Origin: a virus
Length of the DNA stretch: 24,299 nucleotides
Reading direction: 5' to 3' (one strand)
Virus record (IMG/VR): IMGVR_UViG_3300032215_000544
Span: 1-24,299 of that record
Both the position numbers and the translations under genes were made by a program. This document shows, piece after piece, positions 1-5,738 of this stretch (positions within the stretch are counted from its first letter, which is position 1; every line of letters starts with the position of its first letter). The notes beneath the pieces were generated by a model. That model did not search any database. It was given only the letters and a program-made list of their open reading frames with translations, and had not been told where the DNA came from.

Positions 1-49
1 CGGAGAGGGGAGTGCAGTCGAGTAGCTCAATGAAGCCGTTGCTTGTCAT
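1..49 (-). CDS. Start of an unidentified tail/fibre-region gene (partial, cut by window edge)
   Basis: Only the first 16 codons are inside the window (MTSNGFIELLDCTPLS). I place a start here because the ATG at 49-47 overlaps the TGA of the preceding gene as TGATG, the junction used repeatedly in this operon (for example at 20557 and 21949). Too little protein is visible to name a family. By position it is another small structural or fibre-associated gene. Confidence 0.5.
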   Translation of the reverse strand, partial: MTSNGFIELLDCTPLS

Positions 50-408
50 CACCCATCCCCGGAATAGGTAATGGGGTTCTTCACCGGCCCGCGCAGAGGG
101 TAGAAGGCTAGGGCGTCAGCGCCGGGGGGATCGAGGCGGAGATCCCACCAGGCGTCATCGGGGATCGAGAGGGAGGAGGCCTCGGGGAGTGTCAGCTGGA
201 TGTGCCACTGGGTGGCCGGGGTCGTGATGACGCGGTTCAGCCAGGTCAGCGTGATGTCGAAGTATTTGACGGTGCGGTCTTGGTTCCAGATTTGAGCGGC
301 AGCGGTGTAGCCCGTAAGGTCGGCGTACTGCGTATCTGATTTCAGACGAAACAGCTTGCGCAGTCCGACTCGCTGGGGGATTTCGAGTGGTGCGTAAGCG
401 GCGCCCAT
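49..408 (-). CDS. Small fibre/baseplate-associated structural protein, unidentified
   Basis: 119 residues, ATG start. The protein looks all-beta, with DLTGYTAAAQIW at residues 31-42, a W-x-I-x-L-T-L-P-E strand in the middle and a later WDLRL strand. This layout (DLTG, alternating strands, an acidic turn, then W-D-L) resembles the small N-terminal beta domains of phage upper-baseplate (BppU-like) or fibre-attachment proteins. That is a resemblance by eye, not a family assignment. There is no signal peptide or membrane segment. It lies 46 nt after the previous gene, overlaps the next gene by TGATG and has no clear Shine-Dalgarno. A structural role at the tail tip is inferred from position. Confidence 0.6.
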   Translation of the reverse strand: MGAAYAPLEIPQRVGLRKLFRLKSDTQYADLTGYTAAAQIWNQDRTVKYFDITLTWLNRVITTPATQWHIQLTLPEASSLSIPDDAWWDLRLDPPGADALAFYPLRGPVKNPITYSGDG

Positions 409-454
409 TCCGGTGGTGGTCGATTGGCCAGTCTAGAGCTGTCGGTTGGATGAG

Positions 455-1303
455 TCAGCTGATCTCGGTGCGGAGTCGAACGGGGCTGTTGATCACGAAG
501 TTGGCGGAGCCCCGGAGGAGGTCGTCGGGCGAGACAGCCAAGGAAGATTCAGTCAAAAGGATGGTGGCGCTGTAGTACAGACCACCGTTGAAGAAGGTGC
601 GAGTGGCGCCGCTGCAGGGCTGCAAAGTAGAGCTGCGTTTCATGATGAACTTGGCTTCGGCCTTAGCGCCTCGGGAGACCATCATCACCAGGCGCAGGAG
701 CTCGTCGGAGCTGAAGCTCGAGCCCCCGGTGTAGCTGCGCAGCAGGAAGTCGATGGAGCCGGAGCCGGAGACGATGACCTTCTCCGAGGACGAGTAGTTG
801 TCACCGACGGCGCCGGCCTCGACGGTAGGGCTGGAGATGTTGAGGGTCCACTTGTTGAGGTCCGCCGGAATGACCCAAGCCTGGGCGGTGGCAGCTGCGC
901 TGTAGGCGGTCGCCACCGAGGGGTAGGCCCGGATCGGGGTCTCGTAGGGGACGGTCGTGGACAGCAGCGGACTGAGAGCTGTGAGTTGGCCCGCCGTGGC
1001 GTGGCCGCAGATGACCAGGGGGCCGACCGTCAGGCCGGAGAGGCTGAGGCGGCTGGAAGCCGTGTTGTTAAGGGCGCCCTCGGGGGTGCTGTGGAAGTAG
1101 AGGCGATCGAGGGGGTCGCGGTAGAGGTAGGCGTCCAGGGAGCCGCCGCCGTGGACGATGGTGATCGCGTCGCAGGGCCACCAGTCCGGGCTGTTGACGG
1201 TGATGTAGGAGCTGGTCTTGTTCAGCGCCGCGGCCGGCAGGAGAAGGGGTTCAGGGGCTTCGCGGCGGAACTCAAGCCCGCCTTCACGACCGAGGAGGTT
1301 CAT
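455..1303 (-). CDS. Tail structural protein, possibly with a tail-tube-like domain
   Basis: 282 residues, ATG start, 14 nt after the previous gene. The N-terminal ~110 residues are strand-rich. The middle has W-x-L-N-x-S-S-P-x-V-E-A-G-A-V-G (about 152-167) followed by a SGSGSIDFLL strand. The C-terminal part has LVMMVSRGAKAEAKF (about 205-219), then GGLYYSATILL. An AVG turn, a GSGS-DF strand and an L-Y-Y-x-x-x-I-L-L strand make me suspect a tail-tube-like beta-barrel fold. That is weak pattern evidence. It sits downstream of the adsorption proteins in a co-oriented run with no terminator. Function unknown; virion structural role inferred. Confidence 0.65.
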   Translation of the reverse strand: MNLLGREGGLEFRREAPEPLLLPAAALNKTSSYITVNSPDWWPCDAITIVHGGGSLDAYLYRDPLDRLYFHSTPEGALNNTASSRLSLSGLTVGPLVICGHATAGQLTALSPLLSTTVPYETPIRAYPSVATAYSAAATAQAWVIPADLNKWTLNISSPTVEAGAVGDNYSSSEKVIVSGSGSIDFLLRSYTGGSSFSSDELLRLVMMVSRGAKAEAKFIMKRSSTLQPCSGATRTFFNGGLYYSATILLTESSLAVSPDDLLRGSANFVINSPVRLRTEIS

Positions 1304-1317
1304 GGTGCGCGGGTGGA

Positions 1318-1737
1318 TCAGGTATTACTGATGGTCAGAACTGACGCGGCCACCGAGAACGTGCCTCCGGCGGACGTCTTGTCCACCGTGAAGTCGTTGT
1401 AGCCGATGAGTTCGTCGGCTGAGCTAGCGCCTCCACGAGATTTATAGTAAACAGCGCCGCGGGCGGTGATGCTGCTGGTAGCCCAAGAAGCAGCTGAGAA
1501 CGTGAGGGTTACGACGTGCGTTGTAGCATTTTTGGCTACAGTGCATGTGACAGTAGTGCCTCCTGTGGTATAACCAGTTCCACTCGATTCATTTGTTACA
1601 TCGGATCGCTTTAGGTGAGTGCCTTTGTTTGGAGTGTAGGAGCTTGTAACGAGCAAAGCCTTAAAGGTATCATTGTCTGAATCGATGGCTCCTGTAACGA
1701 GGTCGTACAGGGCGCTGTCGTAAATGAGGCTGGCCAT
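1318..1737 (-). CDS. Conserved phage structural protein of the fibre region
   Basis: 139 residues, ATG start. It matches a small protein type often seen beside tail-fibre genes. An N-terminal helix is followed by D-T-F-K-A-L-L-V-T-S-S-Y-T-P (residues 23-36), a GTGYTTGGTTVTC turn, then A-R-G-A-V-Y-Y-K and LIGYNDF. These D-T-F-K, GYTxGG, ARGAVxYK and LIGY-x-DF elements recur in tail or head-fibre accessory proteins of many phages, but no biochemical role is known to me. The gene is visibly AT-richer than its neighbours, suggesting separate acquisition. It lies 49 nt after the previous stop, with no clear Shine-Dalgarno. Confidence 0.65.
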   Translation of the reverse strand: MASLIYDSALYDLVTGAIDSDNDTFKALLVTSSYTPNKGTHLKRSDVTNESSGTGYTTGGTTVTCTVAKNATTHVVTLTFSAASWATSSITARGAVYYKSRGGASSADELIGYNDFTVDKTSAGGTFSVAASVLTISNT

Positions 1738-1786
1738 TGAGCGACGTGCTTATGCACCAGGCTAGCGCTCGGAATCGGTTGGGTAA

Positions 1787-2227
1787 TCAGGTAGGACGAC
1801 TGAAAGTGCCCGTCGGTTTACCTGTAACCTGCATCGAGACTTGGACTGCAATAAGGTCGCCGAAGGCGATGCCGGGTGAGACGCTGGTGATTAGGCAGCT
1901 GCATTCCAGAGCCAGGGCTTTGGCTGCGAGGTGGTTCGCCGGGACTACACCGCTGTAGAGGCGGTCAAAGACGATGGTGATCCCCGAGGGCGAGGGTTGA
2001 TCCGCAAGGATCATGTCGAAGAGGGTGATGGCGGTGGCGTCCTCGGGGTCGAACAGGATGGTGGCCGAGACGGTGCTGGTGCGGAGGCCGTGGGTGAAGG
2101 TGTTGTCCCAGGAGTCGAGGACGGTGGTTTCGAGGGCGGCCCGGTTGATCTGGGGCTGGATGTTGCGGACTTTGCCGATGCGGGTGCCGTTCAGGCGGAG
2201 CTCGGCGGTGGCGCTGGAAAGGATCAT
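1787..2227 (-). CDS. Tail-tube-fold-like minor tail protein
   Basis: 146 residues. The N-terminus reads A-E-L-R-L-N-G-T-R-I-G-K-V-R-N-I (7-22), followed by LETTVLDSWDNTFTHGLRT and a strand ending I-L-F-D-P-E-D-A. This succession (G-x-x-I-G-x-V-x-x-I, then E-T-T-x-L-D-S, an H-G-L loop, and F-D-P-x-D) is typical of siphovirus tail-tube proteins. Here it lies after the adsorption genes, far from the main tube gene at 17980-18990, so it is more likely a tip or distal component with the same fold. It starts 3 nt after the previous stop (TGA-GCC-ATG), which implies coupled translation. Alternative: a plain minor tail protein of another beta fold. Confidence 0.6.
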   Translation of the reverse strand: MILSSATAELRLNGTRIGKVRNIQPQINRAALETTVLDSWDNTFTHGLRTSTVSATILFDPEDATAITLFDMILADQPSPSGITIVFDRLYSGVVPANHLAAKALALECSCLITSVSPGIAFGDLIAVQVSMQVTGKPTGTFSRPT

Positions 2228-2230
2228 GGC

Positions 2231-4753
2231 TCAGCTGTCAGGGAACTCAACGGTGGGCGGGGTGAAGGTGCTGGTGTAGCGGGCGACCCCTTTGGTGATG
2301 CGGAGGTCGTCTAAGTATCCATTCAAGTAATAGGAAGCACTATCTGCCACGCGCCCGATTACGCAATAGTTGACGCTAAGGTTGATAGAGAGTGTAAAGC
2401 TAGTGGCGTCCTGTGTTCCATCAATGTAAAACCTCCAAGTTGTGCCAGAACGAACCAAGGCAATGTGTGACCATTGATTTAATGGCACAGATGCAACGGT
2501 TGTGCCTCTGAAGCTCCCATTGCTGAAAAGAGTTAGATTCCTATTGGTATCCAGAATCCAGACGAAGGCATTGGTACGAACGCCGTTCCCGCTATCCAGT
2601 GTGTCAGAGTCGTAAATTGCGGAACCAGGTGATGCCGGCGCCGCGCTTATGTAGATCCAGGTTTCAACCGTAAAGTCGCCAGTCTCAAAGGCAAAGGCAG
2701 CGTTCGCGGGTGCGGTCAAGTAATCCCCGCTGCCATCAAGTGCCGCAGCCGCTCCGCCAAACTTGGATTGCGCTGTGCTGACTTGTGCGTTCCCGTAAGC
2801 AGTGATTGTGCGAGCTGCGCTGCTGTTGTCCGTGAATGTGGTCGATCCGTTGCTGCCATTCGCGTGCAGCAGCAGGGAGACATTAGAGAAGTAGGCGTCC
2901 GTGGCGACAGGGCCTCCATCAGGGAACGCAGCGGTGGGCAGGGTGAAAGTGTTGGTGTACCTGACCATTTTTGTGATTCGAACATCGTCAATGTATCCTT
3001 GGAAGAAACTGCCTGGTGCGTTCCAATTCTGTGCACCAATTAAAACTTTGCCGCTGGCATTGGTCAAAGAGACGCCGCTGTCGCTGCCAATCAAAGAACC
3101 GTTGAACCAAAGCTTAATTCCCGTTGAAGGGTCATTTGTCAAAGCTACGTGATGCCAAGTATTTGCGGGCACGTCCGAAAGCGGAGCAGTTACCACGGAA
3201 TTAGTGTTGTTTGTATAAATATAGAATCCAGTTTTGCGAACTTGAATGGTCCAAGAAAAGTTTGATCCATAAGTTGATTTATTGATAAGGTCTCGCCATG
3301 TAGTGTCATAGGTCGTCATGTAAAACCACAGCTCAATAGTGCAGGCAGTGTTGAGCTGTGCCCAGGTGCCGTCATCGATCATCAAGTAATCCCCGCTGCC
3401 ATCAAACGATGCAGAAGCGCCGCCCCACTTGGATTGCGTAGTGCTAACCTTTGCGTCGCCGTAAGCGGTGACAGTCTTGGGCGAAGCGCTGCTATCTGTA
3501 AATGTGGTGCTGTTGTTAGCACCGTCCATGTGAAGGAGTAGCTGGACACTGGAGAAGTTCGTATCTGCGATAACGCCACTTGCTGCACCACCAGAGAAAG
3601 CTGCTGTTGCATTCCAGTCGGCACCACTTACGGCCGTAATCTGCTCAGCCGTCACGGCGCCACCGCTCAGCGAAGCTGTTGCAGCCCAGGTGGCACCATT
3701 GAGGCTGACTTCTCCGGTATCGGCTGCGCCGCCTGTGAATGTGAGTGTGGCGATCCACGATGCTCCGATGTCGGCGACCCCGCCAGCGAAGGAGGCAGTG
3801 ACAGCCCAGGCAGCGCTGGAGGCCCCCGAGGATGAGACTGAGGCTGCTCCGCCTGTCAGGGAAGCGGTGGCGGTCCAGTTGATACCCGGCACAAACGCAT
3901 TGGGCACCGCTGCCGTCGCTTCTTGGAGCTCCAGGGTTCCGACCAGGCGGACTTGGACAGTGCAGATGCCGGGTGCGACGGAGTCCACGGTGGGTGGCTC
4001 CTGCCAGCGCCACATGATTGAGATAGTGTTGCGCTGGGCTAGCAGATCGCTAAGTACGCTGTCCCCTGGGTATGTCAGGTCTTTGGCAGCGCTGAATGTG
4101 TTCCAGTTGCTGTTGTCATCTGAGTATTGGAGGGTGAAACGCTTGAGGTAATAGGCTGAGCTCAATCCAGCAAGTTTTACGCCGTTGACCTGCTGAGCTG
4201 ACCCAAAGTCATAGCTAATCCATAAATCGTTTAAGGTGTTGTCAGACGTGCTGAACAGTGTGAACGCCGAGAGGTTGTTATCCCAAAGGTTCTGTAAAGG
4301 TTGGTAGTAGACGATTTTGTTAGTGTTTCCACTAACTGGTGTTCGTTTTGTATTGTTCAAGTAAAAAGCGAGCTCCTGAAGGCCTATCCAGGGGGCTTCG
4401 GTTGGAGTGGGGCCAACGACGTTGGCGATGCGCCAATAGCGGGCTGAAGGGAATGGTGCGCTTTCGTAATAGATACGAGCTGCCAGATCTTCGTCGTCGA
4501 TGCCCGCTACGACCTCGGGGGGAAGCGCCAGTGGGTGGAAGCTGGAGCGGCTCGAGCGGTAGCAGTTCAGCAAGGAGGCGCCCTGACTGTCTTGGACGTT
4601 GCGGAATGTCAGCGAGAGCTGGGCGCCGAAAGGCTTAGAGCCGAGCAGGCGAGGATAGTAAGAGCCGTCACGAGATCGTCCGTCTAGGACTGGGTAGCCA
4701 CCGAGTTCTAAGGATCGACTGCTGGGTTTGAGTGTGGGGAACGCTATGGTCAT
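2231..4753 (-). CDS. Tail adsorption protein: adaptor split by a discoidin domain, Trp/Gly repeats, two LamG domains
   Basis: 840 residues. Residues 1-90 form an adaptor that begins FPTLKPSSRS and runs to LPPEVVAGIDDE. It resumes at about 247-275 with MWRWQEPPTVDSVAPG, so an F5/8 type C (discoidin-like) domain at about 102-235 (starts RYWRIANV, contains VYYQPLQNLWDNNL) sits inside it. Residues 292-392 hold five short repeats of the form W-x-A-T-A-x-x-x-G-G-A. Two LamG/concanavalin-A-like domains follow at about 400-612 and 620-838. Each opens L-L-L-H-x-(D/N)-G, contains GGAxAxxDGSGDYL and ends GY-(I/L)-DD-(V/L)-RITK. Lectin-type folds at the tail tip suggest binding to host surface glycans. 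GAGGG 8 nt before the ATG is a fair Shine-Dalgarno. The LamG part is AT-richer than the rest. Confidence 0.85.
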   Translation of the reverse strand: MTIAFPTLKPSSRSLELGGYPVLDGRSRDGSYYPRLLGSKPFGAQLSLTFRNVQDSQGASLLNCYRSSRSSFHPLALPPEVVAGIDDEDLAARIYYESAPFPSARYWRIANVVGPTPTEAPWIGLQELAFYLNNTKRTPVSGNTNKIVYYQPLQNLWDNNLSAFTLFSTSDNTLNDLWISYDFGSAQQVNGVKLAGLSSAYYLKRFTLQYSDDNSNWNTFSAAKDLTYPGDSVLSDLLAQRNTISIMWRWQEPPTVDSVAPGICTVQVRLVGTLELQEATAAVPNAFVPGINWTATASLTGGAASVSSSGASSAAWAVTASFAGGVADIGASWIATLTFTGGAADTGEVSLNGATWAATASLSGGAVTAEQITAVSGADWNATAAFSGGAASGVIADTNFSSVQLLLHMDGANNSTTFTDSSASPKTVTAYGDAKVSTTQSKWGGASASFDGSGDYLMIDDGTWAQLNTACTIELWFYMTTYDTTWRDLINKSTYGSNFSWTIQVRKTGFYIYTNNTNSVVTAPLSDVPANTWHHVALTNDPSTGIKLWFNGSLIGSDSGVSLTNASGKVLIGAQNWNAPGSFFQGYIDDVRITKMVRYTNTFTLPTAAFPDGGPVATDAYFSNVSLLLHANGSNGSTTFTDNSSAARTITAYGNAQVSTAQSKFGGAAAALDGSGDYLTAPANAAFAFETGDFTVETWIYISAAPASPGSAIYDSDTLDSGNGVRTNAFVWILDTNRNLTLFSNGSFRGTTVASVPLNQWSHIALVRSGTTWRFYIDGTQDATSFTLSINLSVNYCVIGRVADSASYYLNGYLDDLRITKGVARYTSTFTPPTVEFPDS
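2716..2739. repeat. 24-bp direct repeat within the LamG duplication, copy 1
   Basis: Identical to 3382-3405. It encodes the DGSGDYL strand shared by the two LamG domains. The surrounding sequence is alignable but diverged, as expected of an older internal duplication. Confidence 0.8.
3382..3405. repeat. 24-bp direct repeat within the LamG duplication, copy 2
   Basis: Second copy of the repeat at 2716-2739, in the upstream LamG domain of the same protein. The spacing of 666 bp equals one LamG unit. Confidence 0.8.
4272..4313. repeat. 42-bp exact direct repeat, copy 1 (discoidin coding region)
   Basis: Identical over 42 bp to 5008-5049, 736 bp away. Both copies encode the YYQPLQNLWDNNL part of the discoidin domain in neighbouring genes. 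Flanking sequence is similar but not identical. Confidence 0.9.
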
Positions 4754-4763
4754 TGCAGTACCC

Positions 4764-5684
4764 TCAACCGATCCGAATGAGTGGGCTCAATGTGTTGTCC
4801 CCTGGGTACTGCAGATTTACGGCTGCGCCCAAGGTAATCCAGTTGACGTTGTCGACTGAATGCTGCAGTACAAAGCCTTGGGGATAAGATGCTGCGCTAT
4901 AGCCACCTAGCTTGATACCATTGATTTGTTGTGGGTAGCCCAAGTCGTTGCTGATCCATAAGTCATTCGCGGCATTGTCAGCTTTGCTGAACATCGCGAA
5001 TGAATACAGGTTGTTATCCCAAAGGTTCTGTAAAGGTTGGTAGTAGACGGGTTTGTTGGTGCTACCTGCAATCGGCGCTCGCTTGGTGTTGTCAAAGTAG
5101 AAGCCCAGTTCTTGCAACATCAGCCAGGGTTCACCAGTCGGGTTGATGACGTTGGCGATGCGCCAGTAACGGCGGTAGGGGGAGTATCCAGCTACGACGT
5201 AACAGGCGTAGCCGTTGACAAGCCCTGCTCCAGTGCCAGGAGAGGTAGAGCCGTAGGAGAGTTCGGGAGCAGTGAAGGTGGGGACGATGCGGCCCTGGAA
5301 AGAGATGGTGACGGAGGACAGGCCGGGGACGATGGACTCCAGGGAGGGCCTGCCCAGGAAAAACCAGGCGAGCGATGATCCCTCATTTCGGATGAGGGCG
5401 GCCATGCTGGTGCCGATTCCCGCAGTGATCGAAGAGGGAAGGGTGACTGGCTTGCGGCTGCCGTAGGCGCTGTCGTAGGCGGCGAGGATGCTTTCGGCGG
5501 CGGCATCGGAGATGTTGCTGAACTTGAGGCGAAGCTCGGGCTCGGTGGCCTTGGCGGCGAGGAGGCGACGGACGGTGAGGCCGGCCATTGTCTGGGCCGT
5601 GCTCATCGGGTGCTTCCCGTCGATGAAGCTACGGGAGCTGGGGACCAGTGAGGGGAAGGTGATGGTATCCGGCACGGGCGTCAT
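4764..5684 (-). CDS. Tail adsorption protein: intact adaptor domain plus C-terminal discoidin domain
   Basis: 306 residues, ATG start. Residues 1-135 are an uninterrupted adaptor (FPSLVPSSRSF at 10-20, LPSSITAGI at 82-90, WFFLGRPSLESIVPGLSSV at 107-125), homologous to the N-terminus of the next gene. Residues 170-300 are a discoidin-like (F5/8 type C) domain nearly collinear with that of the neighbour: RYWRIANV, LQEL-x-FY, YYQPLQNLWDNNL, NDLWIS, YPGD. Discoidin domains usually bind glycans or membranes, so a receptor-binding role is inferred. The protein ends right after the discoidin domain and has no LamG. It is separated from the hub gene by 54 nt without an evident Shine-Dalgarno and precedes the 840-residue protein by 10 nt. 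Confidence 0.8.
   Translation of the reverse strand: MTPVPDTITFPSLVPSSRSFIDGKHPMSTAQTMAGLTVRRLLAAKATEPELRLKFSNISDAAAESILAAYDSAYGSRKPVTLPSSITAGIGTSMAALIRNEGSSLAWFFLGRPSLESIVPGLSSVTISFQGRIVPTFTAPELSYGSTSPGTGAGLVNGYACYVVAGYSPYRRYWRIANVINPTGEPWLMLQELGFYFDNTKRAPIAGSTNKPVYYQPLQNLWDNNLYSFAMFSKADNAANDLWISNDLGYPQQINGIKLGGYSAASYPQGFVLQHSVDNVNWITLGAAVNLQYPGDNTLSPLIRIG
5008..5049. repeat. 42-bp exact direct repeat, copy 2 (discoidin coding region)
   Basis: Second copy of the repeat at 4272-4313, within the 306-residue adsorption protein. An 18-bp identical stretch (gacgttggcgatgcgcca) recurs near the start of the domain in both genes. Confidence 0.9.
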
Positions 5685-5738
5685 CTGCTGTCAGAGCCTG
5701 TGCGGGAAGCACCAGCGTATCGCCAGAATCGCAAACGA

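Noticed and set aside
446-1402. Long plus-strand open frame (318 codons)
   Set aside because: Antisense to the 282-residue tail gene. The product is Gly/Val/Asp/Arg-rich low-complexity sequence, as expected of the complement of a GC-rich gene.
2231-5684. Diversity-generating retroelement acting on the adsorption genes
   Set aside because: Repeats exist, but no reverse transcriptase, no template repeat with adenine-biased mismatches and no C-type lectin variable region is visible.
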